Assembly (NCBI RefSeq): GCF_000525995.1
Contig: NZ_AODL01000030.1
Span: 1-41,798, forward strand
Source of the DNA: Paenilisteria riparia FSL S10-1204
GTDB lineage: Bacteria > Bacillota > Bacilli > Lactobacillales > Listeriaceae
Direction: 5' to 3'
Length of the DNA stretch: 41,798 nt
The translations under genes and the position numbers were made by a program. How positions within the stretch are numbered: the first letter of the stretch is position 1; each line of letters begins with the position of its first letter. This document shows, piece after piece, positions 17,839-24,025 of the stretch. The notes below the pieces were generated by a model. That model searched no databases, was not told the origin of the DNA, and was given only the letters and a program-made list of their open reading frames with translations.

Positions 17839-18064
17839 GTTTTGTCACCTCCCCACTGGAGGTAGGTGTTGGTACTGTTCCATGCCCTGTATTCGTAGAT
17901 GCTTTGTGTTTCGTCGGTTGGGTCCCAACATGTAACAAGTTCATATTATTCGTTACCAATTCTAAATCACGCGCGTAACAATAGTCTTCATAATCCATAT
18001 TTTGCGCCTCACAAATTTTCTTTGCTAATGCTGCCATGTCGCGCTTTGCTTTCAATGTTGCCAT
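17831..18064 (-). CDS. Small soluble protein, unknown
   Basis: 77 residues starting MATLKAKRDMAALAKKICEA at an ATG preceded by AAGGAG. The N-terminal half is helical and basic; the C-terminal half is Thr/Ser/Pro-rich and probably disordered. No motif recognised. It overlaps the VirB2-like gene's start. Confidence 0.6.
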   Translation of the reverse strand: MATLKAKRDMAALAKKICEAQNMDYEDYCYARDLELVTNNMNLLHVGTQPTKHKASTNTGHGTVPTPTSSGEVTKHD

Positions 18065-18218
18065 GTATCATTGCTCCTTCTTTCGTTTTATTTATTTTAT
18101 GCCAAAAATAAGCACCAAACCCACATCCTACGGCTAAAATAAACCACACATAAAACGGCATACTGTCCATAAGATTTGTCACTGGATTATCCGATAAAAA
18201 ATCTAGTAATGTTCTCAA
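18009..18218 (-). CDS. First small membrane protein of the conjugation operon
   Basis: 69 residues as read, starting at TTG 18218 with GAAGGAGGTG upstream, the strongest ribosome binding site nearby. One membrane helix (MPFYVWFILAVGCGFGAYFW). The last 18 codons overlap the next gene in another frame. Given the one-base A insertions elsewhere, removing one A just before this overlap would end the protein at KKEQ, immediately before the next start, giving about 54 residues. I favour that shorter form. It is the first gene after the terminator at 18246. Confidence 0.6.
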   Translation of the reverse strand: MRTLLDFLSDNPVTNLMDSMPFYVWFILAVGCGFGAYFWHKINKTKEGAMIHGNIESKARHGSISKENL

Positions 18219-18245
18219 TCGTTCTCACCTCCTTCAAAAAGACAA

Positions 18246-18272
18246 TAAAAAAAGCGTAGGATTTATTCCTAC
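18246..18272 (-). terminator. Intrinsic terminator after the methyltransferase gene
   Basis: The stem GTAGG/CCTAC with loop AATAAAT is followed on the minus strand by GC and seven T. It separates the accessory block from the conjugation operon, so the latter needs read-through or its own promoter. Confidence 0.7.
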
Positions 18273-18303
18273 ACCATGTCTCGTTGTTCGATACAAATTG
18301 CTT

Positions 18304-18846
18304 CTACACCCATTGAATCGGCCGTTCCTTCAACGCAGGTATGTTATAACATATCCAGCAACAGCCACGATTAAAACTACTTGTATGACCTAGAAATTTA
18401 ATTCGTTTCTTAAATATTAAAATAGCCAGTTTATCCTCAAACTGCTGAAATAAGTTGGCACGTTTTTCAGTTTCTAAAGTCGCCAACGGTAAAAGTAAAG
18501 CAAAGGACTGGATTTTATTTTCCTTAATAAGCTCAAAACTCCGTTCAATAATCCGATTTTGTTCAGAAAAAGGTGGATTACTAATCATAAGGTCACAATT
18601 GGGCGGCGGTTCGGTAGTAAAAAAATCATTCCCTAGATCATCAAAAATGTGTGTTGCACGATACTTCAATTTCAGTTCATCCGCCATCAATTTAAACTGG
18701 CTATCATAATGATTAAACGGAAACCACAAACTCTTAAATGTTGGTATATCAATGAGACTGTATATATTCTCGACCACGAACCTTGGGGTTGCTACATGAT
18801 CACGACTTACTATTTTTTCAGCTTCATAAAATAAATTCGTACCCAT
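18304..18846 (-). CDS. Orphan adenine DNA methyltransferase-like protein
   Basis: 180 residues from an ATG with GGGAGG upstream. The key sign is CDLMISNPPFSEQNRI with NPPF at residues 90-93, the catalytic motif IV of N6-adenine methyltransferases. The expected glycine-rich SAM motif I near the N-terminus is not obvious; the region reads SLWFPFNHYDSQF instead, with a later THIFDDLGNDFF acidic strand. This compact form occurs on phages and conjugative elements and is often annotated as a methylase. It could shield plasmid DNA from restriction on arrival. No restriction partner is present. Activity is uncertain because of the divergent motif I. Confidence 0.7.
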   Translation of the reverse strand: MGTNLFYEAEKIVSRDHVATPRFVVENIYSLIDIPTFKSLWFPFNHYDSQFKLMADELKLKYRATHIFDDLGNDFFTTEPPPNCDLMISNPPFSEQNRIIERSFELIKENKIQSFALLLPLATLETEKRANLFQQFEDKLAILIFKKRIKFLGHTSSFNRGCCWICYNIPALKERPIQWV

Positions 18847-18870
18847 GGCAATCCTCCCTATCAGATATCG

Positions 18871-19128
18871 CTATGATCTTACTCTCTTTTCTTCCACCAC
18901 GACATAGTAATCAACATCCAACTCAAAGAAGTCAAAGTTCAATTCATTTTCCTTAAGATATGGAGCCCTTGAAATGCTTGGGAACCCTGTGATTTCAACA
19001 AGTAATCCTTTCCCATCCAAACAAGGCGTCCATCCATCCTCCTCTGTATATGTGGCTAACAGTATTACCTTACTACCTGTTTTCAGTGAATCTGGAGATA
19101 GGACATCATATACCGTTCCTTCATACAT
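18871..19128 (-). CDS. Small accessory protein, unknown
   Basis: 85 residues from the ATG at 19128 (MYEGTVYDVLSPDSLKTGSK), which overlaps the preceding gene's stop in an ATGTATGA arrangement; the longer upstream extension is an out-of-frame overlap and is rejected. Strand-rich (KVILLATYTEEDGWTPCL, KGLLVEITGFP, LDVDYYVVVEEKRV), possibly a small beta-barrel. No known family recognised. Part of a run of small accessory genes. Confidence 0.6.
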   Translation of the reverse strand: MYEGTVYDVLSPDSLKTGSKVILLATYTEEDGWTPCLDGKGLLVEITGFPSISRAPYLKENELNFDFFELDVDYYVVVEEKRVRS

Positions 19129-19456
19129 GATTTGTGTCAAATGCTTGTTCCTCCCATTCAAAATCTTTGATTCGTTTTCGTCCTCTATCTGCGAGCAATT
19201 CTGCCGAAGAATCCACAACAGGTCTTGGCAACCAATAAAAGCGACCAGGTTTTATTTCAGTTCCATCGATATATCCATACATATCCTTTGATTTATCTAT
19301 ACAATCTGATGCCATTTTCAAAAAACAATGCGGATCATCTGTTTCTATTGGTCTTTCTTCATCAATATCAAATTTTCCAATATACATTTTTTCAAACACT
19401 TTACCCGTTTTCATATGAATACCATCCGCATACATTCTGAATGTTTTCATTGCCAT
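19121..19456 (-). CDS. Small acidic accessory protein, unknown
   Basis: 111 residues from an ATG with AGGTGG upstream (MAMKTFRMYADGIH). It contains KVFEKMYIGKFDIDEERP and RFYWLPRPVVDSS; acidic overall, no membrane helix. Coupled to the following gene through the ATGTATGA overlap. Function unknown. Confidence 0.65.
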   Translation of the reverse strand: MAMKTFRMYADGIHMKTGKVFEKMYIGKFDIDEERPIETDDPHCFLKMASDCIDKSKDMYGYIDGTEIKPGRFYWLPRPVVDSSAELLADRGRKRIKDFEWEEQAFDTNHV

Positions 19457-19476
19457 GATTCTTACTTACACCACCT

Positions 19477-19626
19477 TCACTTTTCTAAATTATCTCGTGT
19501 TGTCCAATATTCTTCGCCCGAATCTAGTTCAATACGAACATCATCGCCTCTTACAATGTGAACTGTGACCATTTCAGTATACGTTACTCTATCGCCAGCC
19601 TTTAATTCTTCAGTATCTCCACTCAT
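19477..19626 (-). CDS. Very small protein, 49 residues
   Basis: Starts MSGDTEELKAGDRVTYTE with an ATGA overlap with the preceding gene, and ends DSGEEYWTTRDNLEK. The pattern GDRVTYTE...VTVHIVRGDDVRIEL...EEYWTTRDNL looks like a small SH3-like or KOW-like barrel, a common form in plasmid accessory genes. The support is the overlap, protein-like composition and its position filling the gap between two other small genes. Confidence 0.6.
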   Translation of the reverse strand: MSGDTEELKAGDRVTYTEMVTVHIVRGDDVRIELDSGEEYWTTRDNLEK

Positions 19627-19889
19627 TCCGCTTCCTCCTGTTCTAACGCCCAATCGGCAAATTTTTGTATCACTTGTATCTGCTCTTTCTCACTAAATTC
19701 ATAAAATATTTTTTCAGCTGTAGCATCGCTTCCATCTGGTGATTCAAAATCAATGCCTGCTAAGCTATAAATTGTAGTCTCAAAAGGATGCGTTTTCTCA
19801 TATTCGTATACACTGTGCTCTTTGAAGTATTGATACACTTCAATCATATTGGCAAGGCATCGGTTTTGGCTCCCGCTCAGTTTACTCAT
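19623..19889 (-). CDS. Small helical accessory protein
   Basis: 88 residues from the ATG at 19889 (MSKLSGSQNRCLANMIEVYQ), preceded by AGGAGG 7 nt upstream, which decides against the longer start at 19940. It ends QKFADWALEQEEAE. Mostly helical, acidic, no known motif. Coupled to the 49-residue gene. Confidence 0.65.
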   Translation of the reverse strand: MSKLSGSQNRCLANMIEVYQYFKEHSVYEYEKTHPFETTIYSLAGIDFESPDGSDATAEKIFYEFSEKEQIQVIQKFADWALEQEEAE

Positions 19890-19995
19890 TCGAAATCCTC
19901 CTATGTTACCCGTTTGGATGAATACAAATTCACCAGTCAATTTTAATTCCGCTTAGTGCCTATTTCAAGCTACTTTCAAAGAAAGAATTATGGCA

Positions 19996-20205
19996 TCAAT
20001 TAGAATGTGGAATCTCGACTAAATGATTTTTCCAAATATCCATGACCCGATCTATCAGGTAAGGCGCGAAAATGAAATAGCCGTTTTCAGCGTACAGTTT
20101 GTAGTATCCGTTTTTCGTGTACACCGCTTCATACACACTACCTCTCTTAAAAACTTTCCCTTCTGAACATAACGTTTGTACAGCCTTGAATTGCTTATTT
20201 CCCAT
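19996..20205 (-). CDS. Small basic accessory protein
   Basis: 69 residues, MGNKQFKAVQTLCSEGKVFK to LVEIPHSN, ATG with AAGGCGG upstream. Strand-rich core (VYEAVYTKNGYYKLYAENGY) resembling a small barrel. Function not recognised. Confidence 0.6.
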   Translation of the reverse strand: MGNKQFKAVQTLCSEGKVFKRGSVYEAVYTKNGYYKLYAENGYFIFAPYLIDRVMDIWKNHLVEIPHSN

Positions 20206-20266
20206 GTTTTATACCGCCTTTCTGATGAATCAATATTTTCAAGTAAAACGCCGGACATCTTTCTCG

Positions 20267-20614
20267 TTAATAGCGACCATTAATGAGATTGCTCAACTCA
20301 AGCCGCTCATCTTCAGATAAAATAAAACGAAAAATTCGGTCTACCGATGCGTAACGCGTGTGCACCTCCAGTCGTAAAAAAGCGTTGAGATGCTTCGCCG
20401 TAATACTGCCGTTCTGCTCATTTTGTAGCAATACCTGATAATCACCTTTTTTCTCATGCCACCGATCCAAAGCTCGTGCTGCTTGATCAGGATAAATTTC
20501 CGATTCAAAATCAATAATGGCATATATTGATTTGGTTTTATTGCCACTTTTTTGTACACACCGGACTAAAAACCGCTTCGTTTTTTTCGGTGTGCTTTGC
20601 TGATTCCTGTTAAT
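20267..20614 (-). CDS. Small accessory protein with apparent ATT start
   Basis: About 115 residues if started at ATT (20614), the only codon suitably placed after the strong AAGGAGGAG sequence 7-8 nt upstream; no in-frame ATG, GTG or TTG lies between the upstream stop region and the well-conserved-looking coding part. It reads NRNQQSTPKKTKRFLVRCVQ, then KSIYAIIDFESEIYPDQAAR, and ends LSNLINGRY. It opens with a Lys/Arg-rich segment; the middle is alternating helix and strand. ATT starts are rare (infC is the textbook case). A sequence error that hides an ATG is also possible. Confidence 0.55.
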   Translation of the reverse strand: MNRNQQSTPKKTKRFLVRCVQKSGNKTKSIYAIIDFESEIYPDQAARALDRWHEKKGDYQVLLQNEQNGSITAKHLNAFLRLEVHTRYASVDRIFRFILSEDERLELSNLINGRY

Positions 20615-20676
20615 AGTTGCTCCTCCTTTCCATTTTGTTATTGCTTTTGGTGAAGTACCACCGTTACTGCTCTTCC

Positions 20677-20952
20677 CTATGAAATTAATTCCCGAGGTAA
20701 AGTTAAAATATCTGGATTCCTAGGACTTTCATCAAATACAGCCTTCAAACTCAACACGTCTTCTCCTCGCTCTCCGCTGGTGTCAATTGACATTGCTTCC
20801 GCTAAAGAAATTCGTTTAACCTCATACACTTCATCGGAGTCAACATTATCATCAAAATAATGCTCCAAAATATGTTTTTCCGCCTGTTCTTCGCTATTAG
20901 CCTTCACATAAAAAGAGCCTTCTGTTGTTTCTACCTCAAATATTTTTGCCAT
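20677..20952 (-). CDS. Small acidic accessory protein
   Basis: 91 residues from the ATG at 20952 (MAKIFEVETTEGSFYVKANS), with GGAGGG 7 nt upstream. The opening TTEGSFYVKANSEEQAEKHI resembles many small phage and plasmid proteins whose N-terminal strand pair precedes a helix. It ends TLPRELIS. Acidic; no membrane helix. First gene after the terminator at about 20980. Confidence 0.65.
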   Translation of the reverse strand: MAKIFEVETTEGSFYVKANSEEQAEKHILEHYFDDNVDSDEVYEVKRISLAEAMSIDTSGERGEDVLSLKAVFDESPRNPDILTLPRELIS

Positions 20953-20973
20953 CATTTTACCCTCCATAATCAC

Positions 20974-20998
20974 AAAAAGAGCACCCGTAGGATGCTCT
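20974..20998 (-). terminator. Intrinsic terminator
   Basis: AGAGCATCC/GGTGCTCT with a TACG loop, followed on the minus strand by TTTTG. It closes the lipoprotein transcription unit. Confidence 0.75.
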
Positions 20999-21016
20999 TT
21001 CGTTCCTTCTCCTCGC

Positions 21017-21220
21017 TTATTGGCAACCGATTAACAATTGATTGCCGTACTTATCCCTTGCTGTTGGCGCAACATAGATAACTTCTTCCAACTCACTACA
21101 CCGGAAGCCATGTACAACTTTTATGCGGTATACATGCACATACCTGCCACCATCCAATAAAAATGCTGGAAGTAATCCGCCCCAGTTCTCCGGCTTTTTT
21201 GATTCATTGTTAATAGTCAT
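21017..21220 (-). CDS. Small protein overlapping the lipoprotein gene
   Basis: 67 residues, MTINNESKKPENWGGLLPAF to YGNQLLIGCQ. The start overlaps the 3' end of the lipoprotein gene and is preceded by GGAAG. Strand-rich (RYVHVYRIKVVHGFRC, VIYVAP). Function unknown; it lies just ahead of the terminator. Confidence 0.55.
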   Translation of the reverse strand: MTINNESKKPENWGGLLPAFLLDGGRYVHVYRIKVVHGFRCSELEEVIYVAPTARDKYGNQLLIGCQ

Positions 21221-22076
21221 TGGAATCTTCCGTTTTGCTTATCTCATCATTTGATTCTGATGATCCACTACCTTGATAATCATTCGTTCCATAAGCACCT
21301 TTATAAAGCTCTTTTAATGTATCTTCATTCGGGGCATAGTCCCCATTCTTATTTTTCTCGAAATAGATAGTGAAAATCATTGGTTCCTGCACAACTGGCG
21401 TGCTTCCACCACGTTCGTAATATTGCGATAAACTCCAGAAATTGACCAGCTGCATCACCGTGTTTAACTCTTTACTATCTGTTCCGTTATACTTGTATGC
21501 ATCCGGCCCCAGATATTTTTCAGTAATCTCACGTGATGCTTGGCCTAAGCCTTTTCCGGCCAGACCTCGAACAGAAACTTTCACTTCTGCACCATCGTCC
21601 GTAACCTCACTGCTCATCGTGGTGTAATCCTCAATATCTTGATACATGTCCACCATTGTTTTTGCGTAGCCTTCTAGAATTTCATTGGAAGTGTAGGTAG
21701 ATCCAGAAGGCGTTTGTAGAATCCAATCTTCTGGAATGTGTAATGAACCGTTTTTACGGAACAAATCTAACTCTGTCTCTTTAAATTGTTCCGGGCTTAG
21801 ATGTGTTAGTTCCTTGATACGGCTTGTTTTATCTTTAAAAACAATATCCATAAATGTTTTTGCGGCGACTTCTGGATCAGAAAAGGAATTCTCCGATGAA
21901 AGTTTGTCTTTGTTATCTTTTGCATCAGTGACATCACTTTTTACTTGTTCTTGTTCCTTCGGCTTTTCTTCTGTAGCTCCTTGAGAACCATTTCCGCATG
22001 CTGCTAATGATAATACAGTCATCGCAGTCATGACTGCTAGACCTGTTTTTTTGATGATAGTTTGTTGTTTTGTCAT
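21210..22076 (-). CDS. Surface lipoprotein, unknown
   Basis: 288 residues from the ATG at 22076 (MTKQQTIIKKTGLAVM), with GAGGGAG upstream; a TTG five codons earlier is less likely. The signal peptide ends in the lipobox LSLAAC, so the mature protein is anchored to the outer face of the membrane. A Lys/Glu/Gln-rich linker is followed by a globular domain of about 230 residues (FSDPEVAAKTFMDIVF; LTHLSPEQFKETELDLF) with a DUF5105-like feel, ending in a Ser/Asp-rich tail. Neighbouring an SH3-C39 protein and downstream of an adhesin, it could serve surface exclusion or mating-pair contact, but this is not shown by the sequence. Confidence 0.7.
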   Translation of the reverse strand: MTKQQTIIKKTGLAVMTAMTVLSLAACGNGSQGATEEKPKEQEQVKSDVTDAKDNKDKLSSENSFSDPEVAAKTFMDIVFKDKTSRIKELTHLSPEQFKETELDLFRKNGSLHIPEDWILQTPSGSTYTSNEILEGYAKTMVDMYQDIEDYTTMSSEVTDDGAEVKVSVRGLAGKGLGQASREITEKYLGPDAYKYNGTDSKELNTVMQLVNFWSLSQYYERGGSTPVVQEPMIFTIYFEKNKNGDYAPNEDTLKELYKGAYGTNDYQGSGSSESNDEISKTEDSNDY

Positions 22077-22105
22077 TGTGTACTCCCTCAAATTTTTATC
22101 GTAGA

Positions 22106-22927
22106 TTAATAACTCAATGCACGCTTTGATAACGCGCTAAATGCCTTATTAAAGGCTGTTTTGCTAATTTTAACGTTCTTCTTATTTGTCCATGGATCAT
22201 TGTAGTAATAGTTGCCACTGTCATAGCCTGTAAGCGCCACACAGTGGACGTTAAATCCACCTAATTTGACCCATGTGACAATTGGTCTGCCTGCTCGTAA
22301 TTTCGCCTCTAGCGTCGCATTAGACGCTCCTGTCATATTGACGGCCGAACCTGCATATTTCTTTGTTAGATTCATGAGTGCTGGGGGATAAATCGTATAC
22401 CCTTTCGAAGTATACGGATTCCCTACATAACCACGATTAGGATCACTTGCATGACGTGGCATTTCTCTGGCCAGCTTTGCTTTATCCACTTTGGCACCTT
22501 TATATTTTAAGACCATCGTCAACGATACGATTTCACAACCCGTTGGTAGGTCTGGTCTCTGCGCAATTAGTGGAACATTTAACAACACTTTTGTTGTTGC
22601 TGGAGTTGGTTTAGGTTTGGGTTTTGCTGGTGTGACGGGCTTGGGTGCTTTGGTGGTTAAGTAGCTACCAGATACATACGCATTCTTTTTATTGAATGTG
22701 ATCCGGTGCCATTTTCCTGATTTCGCTAAGCTGCTTATTTTCGCGTTCTTCTTTAACCATCCGACCGCTTTATAATTTGTTCCTGGTCCAGTACGAACCG
22801 TCAAATCAGCTGTCGTATAGTATATCGTCGTTGCGGATACGCTTGCTGTGCTAATCGTACAAAGTAAAAGAATTACCACAACTCCTAAAATAAACTGTGA
22901 TAATCGATTGCTTTTTATTTTCCCCAT
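22106..22927 (-). CDS. Secreted SH3b plus C39-like cysteine peptidase protein
   Basis: 273 residues from the ATG at 22927, with GGGGAG 8 nt upstream. A signal peptide (FILGVVVILLLCTISTASVSA) is followed by a bacterial SH3 domain (residues about 35-95, ADLTVRTGPGTNYKAVGWLK), a Pro/Lys linker and a C39-like peptidase domain (about 115-273). Catalytic candidates are Cys in LPTGCEIVSLTMVL, His in FNVHCVALTGYD and Asn-Asp in YYNDPW. SH3b usually binds cell-wall peptides, so the enzyme probably acts at the wall of donor or recipient. It is not a VirB1-type muramidase. It begins a unit with the lipoprotein gene. Confidence 0.8.
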   Translation of the reverse strand: MGKIKSNRLSQFILGVVVILLLCTISTASVSATTIYYTTADLTVRTGPGTNYKAVGWLKKNAKISSLAKSGKWHRITFNKKNAYVSGSYLTTKAPKPVTPAKPKPKPTPATTKVLLNVPLIAQRPDLPTGCEIVSLTMVLKYKGAKVDKAKLAREMPRHASDPNRGYVGNPYTSKGYTIYPPALMNLTKKYAGSAVNMTGASNATLEAKLRAGRPIVTWVKLGGFNVHCVALTGYDSGNYYYNDPWTNKKNVKISKTAFNKAFSALSKRALSY

Positions 22928-22980
22928 CGTCACTACTCCCCTGGTAAAGTAAATTTTATTACACGATAATTTTTTCAAAA

Positions 22981-23009
22981 AAAAGAGACTGGCAAAGCCA
23001 AACTCTTTT
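22981..23009 (-). terminator. Terminator-like hairpin upstream of the SH3-C39 gene
   Basis: A stem built from AAAAGAG/CTCTTTT and TGGC/GCCA with a short loop, followed on the minus strand by a run of T. It could work in both directions and isolates the plus-strand gene from its neighbours. Confidence 0.6.
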
Positions 23010-23097
23010 ACAACACATATTCATTATTTTCCATATTAAACAATTATATGGTACACTAATATTTTATAGACAACTAAAATAAAAAGGAGTGTATAGT

Positions 23098-23817
23098 ATG
23101 CCAGTAGATTTCATAAGTCTAAAAGAATACACCATTAATTACAATACATTATATGATTTCTTTCATGAGCAAAAAATATTTTCTAACCCTCACACACAAA
23201 AGAATTACTTAACAGCCTGGATTAGGCATATTTCAGAAGCAGACAAGGACGCTATCTCAGAATTTCGAGACCCAAAAATAAAACAAATAATACTACAAGC
23301 CTTGACTGATGAACCAGAACTTTTCCAGCAACCCTTTCACTTTGCATTTGGTACAATACTTATCCAGTTTAGAATTTCTAGGTTGATAGAACTTCTAAAA
23401 ACGAATAATTATCAAGACCACGTGGAGTATATTTCTTACAAAGAATTTACTGATTCCGGCACTGTTTTTTGGACAGCTCCTGATAACTTTACCGAGAACC
23501 TAAGCTCCGGTTTTCCAATCCTCATAACTGAGCTCATTGGTGAAGGAAAACACAACCAGGTAGTAATAGATGGAAACCATCGCTTAAATTATTACATCCA
23601 TCAAAAATCTCAACGTATACCTGTTCTCACTATCAATCCTCAAACGCTTATTGACAACAATTTATTTGTGAATCGCTTTGATAAATATTATTACATATTT
23701 CAAAATGAAATGTGCCGACTAGCTAATATGCGAGAATACGATCAAATGCCTGACGAAGCGCTCCATCCACTATCATTTTTAAACGGAAATGGGTATCAAT
23801 TTAATAATCTAAGTTAG
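23098..23817 (+). CDS. ParB/sulfiredoxin-fold-like protein on the opposite strand
   Basis: 239 residues from the ATG at 23098 with AAAGGAG 8 nt upstream. It is the only gene on the plus strand in the first 32 kb. The central part, NQVVIDGNHRLNYYIHQKSQ followed by RIPVLTINPQ, matches the DGNHR-type motif of the ParB/sulfiredoxin fold (nucleotide-binding or nuclease). The N-terminal 100 residues are helical, and an ITELIGEGKH stretch precedes the motif. AT content is higher than in the flanking genes, and it has hairpins on both sides, so it looks like an inserted cargo gene. The cellular role is unknown; a defence or self-protection role is only a guess. Confidence 0.72.
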   Translation: MPVDFISLKEYTINYNTLYDFFHEQKIFSNPHTQKNYLTAWIRHISEADKDAISEFRDPKIKQIILQALTDEPELFQQPFHFAFGTILIQFRISRLIELLKTNNYQDHVEYISYKEFTDSGTVFWTAPDNFTENLSSGFPILITELIGEGKHNQVVIDGNHRLNYYIHQKSQRIPVLTINPQTLIDNNLFVNRFDKYYYIFQNEMCRLANMREYDQMPDEALHPLSFLNGNGYQFNNLS

Positions 23818-23970
23818 GTTCCTTTTCTGTTTGATTTCAAAAAAGGAATCAAACAGTATTGTTGGATGGGCCTTTTCTTCTGTAACACCTAAAAAAGCAT
23901 GACTGCTTTTTTCAGGAAGCTCATTATATTCAAAAGTTTGAGCATCATTGATTTGGTCTCCATCTGACAT
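23809..23970 (-). CDS. Possible 53-residue protein
   Basis: ATG at 23970 with GGAGATGAT upstream; MSDGDQINDAQTFEYNELPE to EIKQKRNLT. Acidic, no motif. Its stop overlaps the end of the ParB-like gene. Two perfect hairpins lie inside the reading frame (see separate entry), so the segment may be mostly a bidirectional terminator. I keep it as a candidate because the start and composition look real. Confidence 0.4.
   Translation of the reverse strand: MSDGDQINDAQTFEYNELPEKSSHAFLGVTEEKAHPTILFDSFFEIKQKRNLT
23829..23915. terminator. Two hairpins in the convergent 3' region
   Basis: CTGTTTGATT/AATCAAACAG (10 bp, at 23829-23858) and AAAAAAGCA/TGCTTTTTT with a TGAC loop (about 23893-23914). The second carries A- and T-runs on both sides and could terminate transcription in both directions between the ParB-like gene and the adhesin unit. 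Confidence 0.6.
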
Positions 23971-23992
23971 ATTTATCATCTCCATCTAAAAA

Positions 23993-24018
23993 GAGACTGA
24001 CAATTACTTGTCAGTCTC
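23993..24018 (-). terminator. Terminator of the adhesin gene
   Basis: A perfect 11-bp stem GAGACTGACAA/TTGTCAGTCTC with loop GTAA (minus strand), followed by TTTTTAG. It starts 8 nt after the adhesin stop codon. Confidence 0.85.
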
Positions 24019-24025
24019 CGCTTTT

